From positions 61,296 through 125,295 of the forward strand of contig JAUIBW010000015.1 in NCBI GenBank assembly GCA_030427585.1: DNA of 64,000 nt. Direction: 5' to 3'. The translations under genes were made by a program, and so were the position numbers. This DNA is from Bacteroidia bacterium. GTDB taxonomy: Bacteria > Bacteroidota > Bacteroidia > Flavobacteriales > Flavobacteriaceae. The notes under the pieces are model-generated. The model searched no databases. It saw only the letters and a program-made list of their open reading frames with translations, and was not told the origin of the DNA. Shown piece after piece: positions 46,564 through 56,026 of this stretch. Positions within the stretch are counted from its first letter, which is position 1. Each line of letters begins with the position of its first letter.

Positions 46564-49500
46564 ATGAGCACATTCAACTTTACTAAGTGGAATAAAATAT
46601 TAGGATGGATTGTTTTCACCATCGCTTTATGCGTTTACGCAATGACGGTAGAACCCACTGCTAGTTTTTGGGATGCAGGAGAATACATTGCTACTTCCTC
46701 AAAATTACAAGTTGGTCACCCGCCAGGAGCACCATTGTTTCAAATGATTGGAGCTTTTGCTTCTGCTTTTGCATCAGACCCCACACAAATTGCATTAATG
46801 GTAAATATGACTTCTGCATTTGCTAGTGCATTTACGATCCTTTTTATGTTTTGGTCGATCACCATTCTTGTAAAAAAAGTAATTGTAAAAGATGAAGAAT
46901 TAACACAAGGTAAAGCAATAGCTATTCTAGGTAGTGGCATGGTAGGGGCTTTGGCCTTTTCCTTTACAGATAGCTTTTGGTTTAATGCCGTAGAAGCCGA
47001 AGTATATGCAATGGCCACTTGTATTTTATCTGTTCTTTTCTATCTTGGATTATTATGGGAACGAGACATGCACACCCCTAGAGGCAACAGATGGCTACTA
47101 TTAATTTCTTTTATTGTAGGATTATCTTTCGGTGTTCACTTTATGGGATTACTTTCTATCCCTGCAATTGGGCTATTATATTATTTCAAAAATTACAAAG
47201 AAATTACTATAAAAAATTTCATTATTGCCAATATAGTTGTTGTAGCCATATTATTGTTTATTTTTAAACTCCTATTACCATCTACACTTAAATTCTTTGG
47301 TGCAGCCGAAGTCTTTTTTGTTAATTCTATAGGTATGCCTTTTAATTCAGGAACCATTATTGCAGGATTAATAATTGCTGCAGCTTTTTATTTTGGTATA
47401 AAATACACTCGTAAAAAAAACTACGTACAATTAAACACATTGTTATTATGTGTTATGTTCATCCTAATAGGATTTTCTAGCTGGGTTATGCTACCTATTA
47501 GAGCAAATGCCGGAACTGTAATTAATGAAAATAACCCTAATAACGCAAGAGAGCTTCTGGCATACTATAACCTAGAACAATACCCAGAAACCCATCTTTT
47601 TTACGGACCTCAATTTACAGAAATCTACGCAGGTCTAGATAAGAACAATCCATATGAAGATGGTAAACCGAAATATGAAAAAGATCCTAAAACCGGAAAA
47701 TATATTATAGTTAACGATTGGAAAAATGCAAAACAGAATCTTGACGATGCTCATAAAGCCATTTTACCAAGAATGTGGAGCACAGAACATATTGCTAATT
47801 ATATGGAGTTTACTGGGCCAATTAAATTTACAATCAAACCCGAATATCAAGGTGAAGAAGAATTACTTAATGCTGTTACTCAATTTAGAAGAGAATACGC
47901 CACAGGTAAATTAGACAATGATGATTATAATAAATTTCTACAATCGTTTAGTAATTATATTAATGTTGAAAAACCTTCTTTTTGGGATAACGTGGTATAT
48001 CTATTTGATTATCAAATTGGATATATGTACTGGCGTTATTTTATGTGGAATTTTGTTGGACGACAAGATGACAACCAAGGTAAACTAACCGATTTAGAAG
48101 GAAATTGGCTTAGTGGTATTAAATTTATTGATGAAATTCGATTAGGATCGCAAGACAATTTACCTAGTGATACCCTTAAAAACAAGGCTCGCAACACCTA
48201 CTATTTTTTACCATTACTACTAGGGTTAATTGGTTTTGTATTTATGTTACAAAGAGATAAGAAAAAATTCTGGGCTTTGCTCATTTTCTTCTTATTTACA
48301 GGTTTAGCACTTAAAATTTACCTTAACGAAAGGCCTTTTGAACCAAGAGAGCGAGATTATGCGCTAGTGGGGTCATTTTATGTATTTGCCATCTGGATAG
48401 GGTTTGGTGTTTATGCATTGTTTGATTTACTTAAAAAGTACCTACAGCCTAAAATACTTGCTCCTTTAGTTACCGTAGTTTGTTTATTAGCTGTACCAGT
48501 ATTATTAGCAGCGCAAAACTGGGATGATCACGATCGTTCGAATCGATACACTGCACAATCCATGGCAAAAATGTACTTGCAGTCTTGCCAGAAAGATGCC
48601 ATATTATTTACCATAGGAGATAATGACACATTTGCACTATGGTATGCACAAGAAATTGAAGGCTACCGTACAGATGTTAGAACAGTAAACACCAGCCTTT
48701 TTGCAACAGATTGGTATATAGACCAAATGAAAAAGGCCGCATATGAAGGAAAACCTATCCCTTCTCAATTAACTCATGAATTCTATAGGCATGGAAATAA
48801 CGATGCTATTTATCACAAACCTGTAACCTCTGATACGATGCTTATCAAAAACTGGATGAGATGGATAGAAACCGATGATCCTCGAACCAAAGGAGATTTG
48901 CAAAGTGGTAAAAAAGTAAATACATTTCCTACTAAGCACATACGAATTCCTGTAGATAAAGAAGCGGTGCTTAGAAATGGTATTGTAGCTCAAAAAGACG
49001 CTGATCTTATTGTACCTTATATTGATATCCATCTTAATGGAGATTTATTATTCAAAAATCGTCTTTTAATGCTGGATATTATTGCCAATAATAATTGGGA
49101 GAGGCCTATTTATTTTACTGGCGGAAGTTATGGTGATGATGATTTCTTATGGATGAAAGATTATCTGCAATTAGATGGGGTTACTTTTAAATTAGTCCCT
49201 ATTCGTACTAAGGTAAATCCTCGAAATCCTTTTGAAATGGGTAGAATAGATACCGATCTTATGTATAAAAATGTAACTAGTTGGGATTGGGGCAATAGTA
49301 ATGATCCAAATATATATCATGATCCAGAAACCAGAAAAAATGCAATTACATATCGTAGCAATCTAGCAAGACTTGTAGAAGCTTTAATCCAGGAAGATAA
49401 AAAAGATAAAGCCAAGGAAATTCTGGATCTGGCAATGGATAAAATGCCAATAGAATACTATGAGTATTACACTCTAGTAGAGCCTTATATTTCTGGATAC

Positions 49501-49866
49501 TACGAAATAGGAGAAAAACAAAAAGCTCGAGACTTATGGGTGAAACTCGCAAAAAAATATCAGGAGCAACTTACCTATTTTGGTAGTTTAGAACTTAAAG
49601 ATCAATATCGTTATGCTGAAGAGATTGTAACTAATGTAGAACGCTATCGTAGTGTAGTTGATCTATTACTAATCAATCAAGATCGGGAAATGATAGAAGA
49701 AAAGGCAGATGAGTTTAACAGATATCTAAGATTGTTTACCCGACTCTATTCTGAAGATGAAGAATATGACGATGAAACCATACGTAAACAACAAGAAGAA
49801 GATCTTATTAAAGAGTTTCAAAACCAAGAAAAATCGTTAGACTCTTTAGACAGTATAGCAAACTAA
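46564..49866 (+). CDS. DUF2723 / GT117 membrane glycosyltransferase (protein O-mannosyltransferase-like)
   Basis: An 1100-residue protein. About twelve helices occupy residues 1-340 and 540-660, with a soluble insert between them and a large C-terminal soluble part. The DUF2723 signature is at the start: VEPTASFWDAGEYIATSSKL, then VGHPPGAPLF, with the catalytic-type acidic residues after the first helix as in GT-C enzymes. NERPFEPRERDYALVGSFY and GDNDTFALWYAQE follow. It probably transfers a sugar from a lipid carrier to exported proteins. The end contains tetratricopeptide-like helices (KAKEILDLAMDKMPIEYYE). The polysaccharide deacetylase gene follows at 50 bp. Confidence 0.92.
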   Translation: MSTFNFTKWNKILGWIVFTIALCVYAMTVEPTASFWDAGEYIATSSKLQVGHPPGAPLFQMIGAFASAFASDPTQIALMVNMTSAFASAFTILFMFWSITILVKKVIVKDEELTQGKAIAILGSGMVGALAFSFTDSFWFNAVEAEVYAMATCILSVLFYLGLLWERDMHTPRGNRWLLLISFIVGLSFGVHFMGLLSIPAIGLLYYFKNYKEITIKNFIIANIVVVAILLFIFKLLLPSTLKFFGAAEVFFVNSIGMPFNSGTIIAGLIIAAAFYFGIKYTRKKNYVQLNTLLLCVMFILIGFSSWVMLPIRANAGTVINENNPNNARELLAYYNLEQYPETHLFYGPQFTEIYAGLDKNNPYEDGKPKYEKDPKTGKYIIVNDWKNAKQNLDDAHKAILPRMWSTEHIANYMEFTGPIKFTIKPEYQGEEELLNAVTQFRREYATGKLDNDDYNKFLQSFSNYINVEKPSFWDNVVYLFDYQIGYMYWRYFMWNFVGRQDDNQGKLTDLEGNWLSGIKFIDEIRLGSQDNLPSDTLKNKARNTYYFLPLLLGLIGFVFMLQRDKKKFWALLIFFLFTGLALKIYLNERPFEPRERDYALVGSFYVFAIWIGFGVYALFDLLKKYLQPKILAPLVTVVCLLAVPVLLAAQNWDDHDRSNRYTAQSMAKMYLQSCQKDAILFTIGDNDTFALWYAQEIEGYRTDVRTVNTSLFATDWYIDQMKKAAYEGKPIPSQLTHEFYRHGNNDAIYHKPVTSDTMLIKNWMRWIETDDPRTKGDLQSGKKVNTFPTKHIRIPVDKEAVLRNGIVAQKDADLIVPYIDIHLNGDLLFKNRLLMLDIIANNNWERPIYFTGGSYGDDDFLWMKDYLQLDGVTFKLVPIRTKVNPRNPFEMGRIDTDLMYKNVTSWDWGNSNDPNIYHDPETRKNAITYRSNLARLVEALIQEDKKDKAKEILDLAMDKMPIEYYEYYTLVEPYISGYYEIGEKQKARDLWVKLAKKYQEQLTYFGSLELKDQYRYAEEIVTNVERYRSVVDLLLINQDREMIEEKADEFNRYLRLFTRLYSEDEEYDDETIRKQQEEDLIKEFQNQEKSLDSLDSIAN

Positions 49867-49871
49867 TTATT

Positions 49872-49904
49872 AAAAGTGAGTCTTAAAAAAGACTCACTTT
49901 TTTA
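49872..49904 (+). terminator. Intrinsic terminator after GT117 gene, just before the deacetylase start
   Basis: Perfect stem AAAAGTGAGTC (49872-49882) / GACTCACTTTT (49891-49901) with an 8-nt loop and T6. The next gene starts at 49916, only about 12 bp further on. Confidence 0.9.
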
Positions 49905-49915
49905 GTACACTCATA

Positions 49916-50566
49916 GTGCAAATAGTTCCAAATAAAACTCCTAAGGTTATTAAACAGCTTTTCCCAAATTATATCTGGGATCTTTATGCTAATAATGAAA
50001 AGAAATTATATTTAACTTTTGATGATGGCCCCATACCAGATGTTACAGAATTTGCTTTGACCCAGTTAAATCAATATAATGCCAAAGCAACTTTCTTTTG
50101 TATCGGCGATAATATTAGAAAACATCCTGAAGTTTTTCGACAGATTCTAGTAGAAGGGCATGCTATAGGAAATCATACTATGAATCACTTAAAAGCCTGG
50201 GGAACCAGTCTAGAAGTATACATTAAGAACACTAAAGATTGTCAGAATCTAATTCAGGAATATTTACCCAAGAAAGATATACAGCAAATATTTAGACCAC
50301 CATATGGGCAAATAAGTCATACCAAATTTAAAGCACTAGAAAAACTAGGATATAAAATTATACTTTGGGATGTATTATCAAAAGATTGGCAACAAACAAT
50401 ATCTGAAGAAGAATGTTTACAAAATGTGCTTCAAAACACACAACAGGGAAGTATTATTGTTTTTCATGACAGTATAAAAGCCTCAAAAAATCTTACCGCC
50501 GTACTACCTAAAGTCTTAGACTATTTTTCTAAAAGAGGGTATGTTTTTGATACTATTAGATTTTAA
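49916..50566 (+). CDS. Polysaccharide deacetylase (NodB-like)
   Basis: A 216-residue carbohydrate esterase 4 protein starting at GTG (49916); no internal ATG would keep the conserved N-terminus. NodB motifs are all there: TFDDGPIPDVTEFAL (catalytic and metal-binding aspartates), GHAIGNHTMNH (two metal histidines), IFRPPYGQ, LWDVLSKDW and IVFHDSIKA. It removes acetyl groups from N-acetylated sugars in peptidoglycan or polysaccharide. There is no clear signal peptide. It converges with the thioredoxin-like gene with a 4-bp overlap of stop codons. Confidence 0.93.
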   Translation: MQIVPNKTPKVIKQLFPNYIWDLYANNEKKLYLTFDDGPIPDVTEFALTQLNQYNAKATFFCIGDNIRKHPEVFRQILVEGHAIGNHTMNHLKAWGTSLEVYIKNTKDCQNLIQEYLPKKDIQQIFRPPYGQISHTKFKALEKLGYKIILWDVLSKDWQQTISEEECLQNVLQNTQQGSIIVFHDSIKASKNLTAVLPKVLDYFSKRGYVFDTIRF

Positions 50567-50859
50567 ACATACTCTTTCATAAGACCGATTAGTGTATTAG
50601 CATCTTGCTCACCACTTTGCCTCCAAACCATCTCACCTCCTTTATAAATCATTAATGTAGGAAGTCCTTTAATACGTAAAGCTGTAGCCAACTCCTCGTT
50701 TTTATCTACATCAATCTTTATAACTTTCCCTTTATCTCCAAGTGCTGCAGCTACATCCCTTAACACAGGGTGCATTGCAAGAGAGGGTTCGTTCCATTCG
50801 GTAAAAAAGTCTAATAAAACAGGAACCTCAATACCTATTATATCTCCAAACTTTGACAT
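50563..50859 (-). CDS. Thioredoxin-fold protein without active-site cysteines
   Basis: A 98-residue protein of thioredoxin length and pattern: VPVLLDFFTEWNEPSLAMHP where thioredoxin has its CxxC, then KVIKIDVDKNEELATALRIK, GLPTLMIYKGGEMVWRQSGE with the cis-proline (P in LPT). The active site WCGPC has become WNEPS, so both redox cysteines are gone and there is none elsewhere. It cannot act as a disulfide reductase. A structural, chaperone or protein-binding role is possible. It is 73 bp downstream of the metallophosphoesterase gene on the same strand. Confidence 0.88.
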   Translation of the reverse strand: MSKFGDIIGIEVPVLLDFFTEWNEPSLAMHPVLRDVAAALGDKGKVIKIDVDKNEELATALRIKGLPTLMIYKGGEMVWRQSGEQDANTLIGLMKEYV

Positions 50860-50932
50860 GTTTAAAAACTTTTATGTTTGGGCCTTTAATAATTGACCAT
50901 TAAACAGTTGTAAATATAACACTTTCTGCGAA

Positions 50933-52201
50933 TTAAGCATCTTTAGATTCTTTTCTCAATTCAATAACCGTAATCTCGGGCCATATACCGACCCGTCCTG
51001 GGAAAGCATGAAACCCAAAACCTCGATTTACATTCAGATATCTCCCCATTTCATCATACATCCCTGCCCATTGTTTATACACATATTGTACTGGACTCCA
51101 TTTCACAAATCCGGGAATTTCAATCCCAAATTGAAATCCATGGGTATGTCCACTTAATGTAAGGTGATAATGATCTGAATGTTTCTTTACTTCATACTCC
51201 CAATGTGAGGGATCATGACTTAACAATACTTTAAAATCTTCTTTGGCCACTTTTTCTGAAGCCTTTGTTAAATCACCAGCTTTCTTAAAGTTATGTCCCC
51301 AATTCTCCACTCCTATCACAGCAATACGCTCACCATCCTTTTCGACAAAAATACTGTCATTAAGTAACAGATTAAAATCAATTTTATTATGAACTTCCTT
51401 TATTGCTTCAAAATTTGCATCTTTTTCTTCCTGACTGTTCCAGGTAACATATTCTCCATAATCATGATTTCCTAAAACAGAATATTTTCCATACATAGGT
51501 GTCTTAATACGTTTAAATATATCTATCCAATCATCCATTTCTTCTGCTACAGTATTTACAATATCCCCGGTAAATAACAATAAATCTGTTTCTTGTTCAT
51601 TAATTAAATCTACTGCATATTCAATTTTGGCAACATCATCAAAACTTCCAGAATGTATATCAGAAATTTGTGTAATCTTAAATCCATCAAATGCGGCAGG
51701 AAGATCTTCAAAATGCAGCACATGGTGTATAACTTTAAAATTATACTTCCCCCTAAAAATACCATGTAATAGCCCGCTAAGAGGTATTGCGGCAACACCC
51801 AATGCTAATTGGCTAATAAATTTTCTGCGATCTGGGAAATATTGAGTGGCAGTACCTTCAAAAAAAGTATTCGTAATATAATTATATCCAGCCACACATA
51901 CTCTAATAACATCTTCACCAAATAAAAACAAAACCATAATTAATTTAGGCACCAAAGTAAGTAACAAAAGAGCACTAGCTCTTAATGTATATTTAGTTGG
52001 GCCAACACTACGATCATAGTTAGCAAAAATATAAATTACATAGCTTAAGATAAGCAATGACACTACCAAATACCCTATTTGCACCCATTGATTTTTAGTA
52101 ATAGTTCGAATAGCCTGATATGCATAAGTTTCAATAAGTATATATAAAATTATAGGGATTAACCAACGCATAATTTGTTTTAAAGTTTTATTATTGAACA
52201 A
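50933..52201 (-). CDS. Membrane-anchored metallophosphoesterase
   Basis: A 422-residue protein with three to four N-terminal helices (about residues 10-115), a helix near 135-155 and a calcineurin-like phosphoesterase domain (about 165-415). Metal ligands are ITQISDIHSGSFDD, LLFTGDIVNT, VLGNHDYGEYV, VLLSHDPSHWE and LSGHTHGFQFG, the complete D-H/GD/GNHD/H/GHTH series. Such YkuE/YaeI-like proteins act on lipid or nucleotide phosphates; the substrate here is not known. The first hundred residues resemble those of many Bacteroidota members. Confidence 0.92.
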   Translation of the reverse strand: MFNNKTLKQIMRWLIPIILYILIETYAYQAIRTITKNQWVQIGYLVVSLLILSYVIYIFANYDRSVGPTKYTLRASALLLLTLVPKLIMVLFLFGEDVIRVCVAGYNYITNTFFEGTATQYFPDRRKFISQLALGVAAIPLSGLLHGIFRGKYNFKVIHHVLHFEDLPAAFDGFKITQISDIHSGSFDDVAKIEYAVDLINEQETDLLLFTGDIVNTVAEEMDDWIDIFKRIKTPMYGKYSVLGNHDYGEYVTWNSQEEKDANFEAIKEVHNKIDFNLLLNDSIFVEKDGERIAVIGVENWGHNFKKAGDLTKASEKVAKEDFKVLLSHDPSHWEYEVKKHSDHYHLTLSGHTHGFQFGIEIPGFVKWSPVQYVYKQWAGMYDEMGRYLNVNRGFGFHAFPGRVGIWPEITVIELRKESKDA

Positions 52202-52433
52202 AACTATCTCTCATTTTTAATTTGCAGTCATTTTTTAAGTAAAAATTAACGATAAATAAATTTTGTGATCAAAAAGCGTTAAAATCACGTCTTTATCCAG
52301 TATAAATCTTAACAATTTCTTTTAGAACTAAGATTTTTATTTGTAACTTCGTTTCATATTCCTTTTTAGGGCTTAATTACAATTTAAAAAAATCATATAT
52401 TATATATAAAAATTACTATCGTATTTATAGCAG

Positions 52434-52461
52434 TTGATACATTGTTATCAATTTTATTTTG
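52434..52461 (+). promoter_or_regulatory. Probable polA promoter
   Basis: TTG (52434-52436), 17 nt, TTATTTTG (52454-52461), one mismatch from TAnnTTTG. Transcription would start about 52467, at the base of the hairpin that follows. Confidence 0.5.
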
Positions 52462-52465
52462 GGGC

Positions 52466-52500
52466 GAAATGCCGTCAGTTTTTGGCGGCATTTCTTTTTA
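52466..52500 (+). terminator. Terminator-like hairpin ahead of polA
   Basis: Stem GAAATGCCG (52466-52474) / CGGCATTTC (52486-52494), an 11-nt loop, then TTTTTA. No plus-strand gene precedes it within the intergenic region, and polA starts 77 bp further on. Confidence 0.75.
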
Positions 52501-52576
52501 TATTTTATTATAGTTTTTGACACTAATTTGATTAATCTTCTTGTTATATTGCATTTCTAAAAATTCAACATACATC

Positions 52577-55405
52577 ATGTCACAAAAACGTCTTTTTCTT
52601 TTGGATGCTTTCGCTCTTATTTTTCGAGGGTACTACGCACTTATTAAAAACCCGAGAATTAATTCAAAAGGGCAAGATACATCTGCAATTTTGGGTTTTG
52701 TAAATTCTTTATTTGACGTTATAAAAAGAGAAAAACCTGATCATTTAGCTGTTGCATTTGACAAACAAGGAAGTAAAGATCGATTAGAAATTTTTCCTGA
52801 GTATAAAGCTAATCGCGATGAAACTCCAGAAGCCATTAAAATTGCTGTACCCATAATTCAGGATATATTAAAGGCCATGCACATTCCTATCATAGAAAAG
52901 GCAGGTATCGAAGCAGATGATTTAATTGGCACCATCGCCAAACAGGCCGAAAAAGAAGGGTACCAAACTTATATGGTTACACCCGACAAGGATTATGCAC
53001 AATTAGTTTCTGAAAATATTTTTATGTATCGCCCTGCCAGAATGGGAAATGGAATCGAGATTTGGGGGATACCAGAGGTACAAAAAAGATTTGAGGTAGA
53101 ACGACCAGAGCAGGTTATTGATTACCTCGGCATGATGGGTGACTCTGTCGATAATATTCCCGGGTTACCAGGAGTTGGCGACAAAACTGCCAAAAAATTT
53201 ATTGCAGAATATGGTTCTATGGAAGGTTTATTGGCTAATACTGATAAGTTAAAAGGTAAAATGAAAGAAAAAGTAGAGGCAAATGCAGAATTAGGTCTTC
53301 TTTCTAAAAAACTTGCTACTATTATTTTAGATTGCGATGTAACCTTTAATGCCAGCGATTACGAATTTACAAAACCGGATGCACAAAAAGTACATAAGAT
53401 TTTTGAGGAGTTAGAGTTTAGAAGGCTTACAGATCAATTTATCAAGATTTTTTCGGAAAACGAAACCACTACATCTGATCAATCTACCAGTAGTTCTGCT
53501 ACAAAAAAGAAAACAACACAAGCCGGAGCAGGTCAATTTTCATTATTTGGCGAAGCCGATGAATCTGGTGAAACCGCTTCTTTTTCTAGCAGAAAAACAA
53601 TTGCTAATACAGAGCATTTTTATCAAAGTATTGCTCCGGGAATGGCAATGAAATTATTTCTTCAAAATTTATTAAAACAAGAAAATGTTTGTTTTGACAC
53701 CGAAACCACAGGTCTTAACCCACTAATTGCAGAGTTGGTAGGGATTGCTTTTTCTTGGGAAGCTGGAAAAGGTTTTTATATTCCTTTTCCAGAAGATCGT
53801 AAGGAAGCACAAGAATTGATCGAACAACTACGACCTTTCTTTGAGGCTAAACATATTACAAAAATTGGTCAGAATCTAAAATATGATATCAAAGTTCTTG
53901 CAAAATATAATATCGAAGTTAAAGGAATACTATTTGATACAATGCTAGCGCATTACCTCATCAATCCAGACATGAGACATAATATGGATGTGCTTGCTGA
54001 AACTTACCTTAATTACACCCCGGTTTCTATTACCGAATTAATTGGCAAAAAAGGCAAAAACCAACTATCTTTCAGGCAAGTACCTATAGACAAACAAACC
54101 GAATATGCTGTAGAAGATGCAGATATTACTTTTCAGCTAAAAGAACATTTTGCACCAGAACTTACTGAAGCAAAAACAGTTTCTCTATTTAATGATATTG
54201 AAATTCCACTATTAAGAGTTTTAGCCGATATGGAAATCGAAGGAATTAATCTGGATAAAGATTTTTTACAATCTCTTTCCGAAGAACTAAATAACGATAT
54301 TAAAACATTAGAGCAAAAGATCTATACCGAAGCTGGTGAAGAATTTAATATTGCTTCACCAAAGCAATTGGGTGTTATATTATTTGAAAAAATGAAACTG
54401 GTAGACAAGCCAAAAAAGACGAAGACTGGTCAATATTCTACTGCCGAAGATGTATTATCCTATCTTGCAAAAGATCATAAAATCATTCAAAACATATTGG
54501 ATTTTCGTGGTTTGACGAAGTTAAAGAGTACGTATGTTGACGCATTACCAACACAGGTTGATGAAAACACTGGGCGTGTTCATACAGATTATATGCAGAC
54601 AGTAGCTGCTACTGGGCGTCTAAGTTCTAATAATCCTAATTTACAGAATATTCCTATTCGTACAGAAAGAGGAAGGCAAGTAAGAAAAGCATTTGTCCCC
54701 AGGAATGAAGAATACACCCTACTAGCGGCTGATTATTCTCAGATAGAATTAAGGATCATTGCAGCTTTAAGTAAGGAAAAAACTATGATTGAAGCTTTTA
54801 AAAGTGGAGAGGATATTCATGCTTCGACAGCTGCAAAAGTATTTAATATTCCCATAGAAGAAGTTAGCAGAGAGCAGCGTAGTAATGCCAAAACCGTAAA
54901 TTTTGGTATTATTTATGGGGTTTCGGCTTTTGGATTAAGCAATCAAACCAATCTTTCTAGAAGTGAAGCTAAAGAACTAATCGATACATATTACAAAACG
55001 TATCCAAAGCTACGCAACTATATGAGTGATCAGATAAACTTTGCAAGAGAAAATGGTTATGTACAAACGGTTTTAGGAAGACGTCGATACTTAAAAGATA
55101 TTAACTCTGCTAATGCCATAGTTCGTGGTGCAGCAGAACGAAATGCAGTAAACGCTCCTATCCAAGGAAGCGCAGCCGATATTATCAAGATCGCAATGAT
55201 CAATATTCATAAAAAACTAAAAGAAGGTAACTATAAGACCCGGATGTTATTACAGGTGCATGATGAATTGGTATTTGATGTTTTTAAATCTGAATTAGAA
55301 AACATCAAAACCTTAATCAAAACCGAAATGGAAAACGCCTACACCTTAGAGGTTCCGTTAGATGTAGATCTTGGATTGGGTGATAACTGGTTAGAAGCCC
55401 ATTAA
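52577..55405 (+). CDS. polA: DNA polymerase I
   Basis: 942 residues from the ATG at 52577; the longer frame from a TTG at 52541 is rejected because the conserved N-terminus begins MSQKRLFLLDAFALIFRG. It carries the 5'-3' nuclease domain (about 1-290, EADDLIGTIAKQAE, MGDSVDNIPGLPGVGDKT). A proofreading domain follows with intact DEDD residues (CFDTETTGLNPL). The polymerase domain has motif A DYSQIELRIIAALS, motif B RSNAKTVNFGIIYG and motif C LQVHDELVFDV. A low-complexity Ser/Thr-rich linker (TTTSDQSTSSSATKKKTTQ) joins the first two domains. Confidence 0.97.
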   Translation: MSQKRLFLLDAFALIFRGYYALIKNPRINSKGQDTSAILGFVNSLFDVIKREKPDHLAVAFDKQGSKDRLEIFPEYKANRDETPEAIKIAVPIIQDILKAMHIPIIEKAGIEADDLIGTIAKQAEKEGYQTYMVTPDKDYAQLVSENIFMYRPARMGNGIEIWGIPEVQKRFEVERPEQVIDYLGMMGDSVDNIPGLPGVGDKTAKKFIAEYGSMEGLLANTDKLKGKMKEKVEANAELGLLSKKLATIILDCDVTFNASDYEFTKPDAQKVHKIFEELEFRRLTDQFIKIFSENETTTSDQSTSSSATKKKTTQAGAGQFSLFGEADESGETASFSSRKTIANTEHFYQSIAPGMAMKLFLQNLLKQENVCFDTETTGLNPLIAELVGIAFSWEAGKGFYIPFPEDRKEAQELIEQLRPFFEAKHITKIGQNLKYDIKVLAKYNIEVKGILFDTMLAHYLINPDMRHNMDVLAETYLNYTPVSITELIGKKGKNQLSFRQVPIDKQTEYAVEDADITFQLKEHFAPELTEAKTVSLFNDIEIPLLRVLADMEIEGINLDKDFLQSLSEELNNDIKTLEQKIYTEAGEEFNIASPKQLGVILFEKMKLVDKPKKTKTGQYSTAEDVLSYLAKDHKIIQNILDFRGLTKLKSTYVDALPTQVDENTGRVHTDYMQTVAATGRLSSNNPNLQNIPIRTERGRQVRKAFVPRNEEYTLLAADYSQIELRIIAALSKEKTMIEAFKSGEDIHASTAAKVFNIPIEEVSREQRSNAKTVNFGIIYGVSAFGLSNQTNLSRSEAKELIDTYYKTYPKLRNYMSDQINFARENGYVQTVLGRRRYLKDINSANAIVRGAAERNAVNAPIQGSAADIIKIAMINIHKKLKEGNYKTRMLLQVHDELVFDVFKSELENIKTLIKTEMENAYTLEVPLDVDLGLGDNWLEAH

Positions 55406-55740
55406 AAATAGTAATCAAACAGTTAAGAAAAGTCATAATAATTTAAAAAAGTAGATTTAAAAGGGCAGGTTCAACTTCTAAATCGTATCCTTACCCAAAC
55501 AACATTACCTATATTGATGTTTTATCCAAAAAAATCGTTTTTTAATGCAATATTTTAAATAATATTGTTAACGTTTTGTCATTTTGTCAGCAAAATACAG
55601 TATTTAATTACTGTTTTAACATCATTGCCTATGTTATTGATAATCAAAGATCTAAACTGTTTTTGATAAGTTTATCATATCATCTTTTGTTTTTGGAATA
55701 AAACTTGATCCATTACTGATGATATGAATTTTTAAATGGG
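55406..55740. other. Intergenic region after polA
   Basis: 335 bp of AT-rich DNA without a convincing gene. It contains one short inverted repeat, CAATATT (55544 on) / AATATTG. No clear polA terminator was seen here. Confidence 0.45.
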
Positions 55741-55941
55741 ATGAATATGTCGATAAGTTTTAAATTACTAGCTAGAAAAAATCTAAGAGATGCTTTGGTG
55801 ATGAATAAGGATATAAGAGTGACTACTACCTTAAAAGAGATAACTTTGGCATTTATCAAACAAATTAAAATTCATGATCGTTCGAATATCACATTAAACC
55901 CCATGTTTCAATTCAGAAAAAAAGAGCGTATACATACGTAG
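55741..55941 (+). CDS. Possible small basic protein, unknown
   Basis: A 66-residue frame starting MNMSISFKLLARKNLRDALV, basic overall, without a signal peptide or membrane helix. I do not recognise it. Support for its being real comes from a strong intrinsic terminator 23 bp after its stop codon (55964-56001), with no other plus-strand gene nearby to need it. Against it: the composition is only weakly coding-like and there is no clear promoter. polA transcripts might also end at that terminator. Confidence 0.35.
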   Translation: MNMSISFKLLARKNLRDALVMNKDIRVTTTLKEITLAFIKQIKIHDRSNITLNPMFQFRKKERIHT

Positions 55942-55963
55942 TGTAACACTACAACTATAAAGG

Positions 55964-56001
55964 TACTCCCTGGCACTTATGATGGCAGGGAGTATTTTTT
56001 T
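55964..56001 (+). terminator. Intrinsic terminator
   Basis: Stem TACTCCCTG (55964-55972) / CAGGGAGTA (55986-55994), a 13-nt loop, then seven T. Strong and oriented to the plus strand. It ends either the small gene at 55741-55941 or a long polA transcript. Confidence 0.85.
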
Positions 56002-56026
56002 GCCCAAAAAACGCCAAAACTCACCT

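Larger units (their letters stand above)
52202..52576. other. Divergent intergenic region between metallophosphoesterase and polA
   Basis: 375 bp without a protein-coding frame. It contains a weak inverted repeat (GTGAT/ATCAC near 52264-52287) and AT-rich DNA. The promoter-like sequence and hairpin listed separately (52434-52500) precede polA. A small RNA ending at the hairpin is possible. Confidence 0.45.

Noticed and set aside
52541..52576. Upstream TTG start of polA
   Set aside because: Adds 12 residues without family support; the ATG at 52577 fits the conserved N-terminus.
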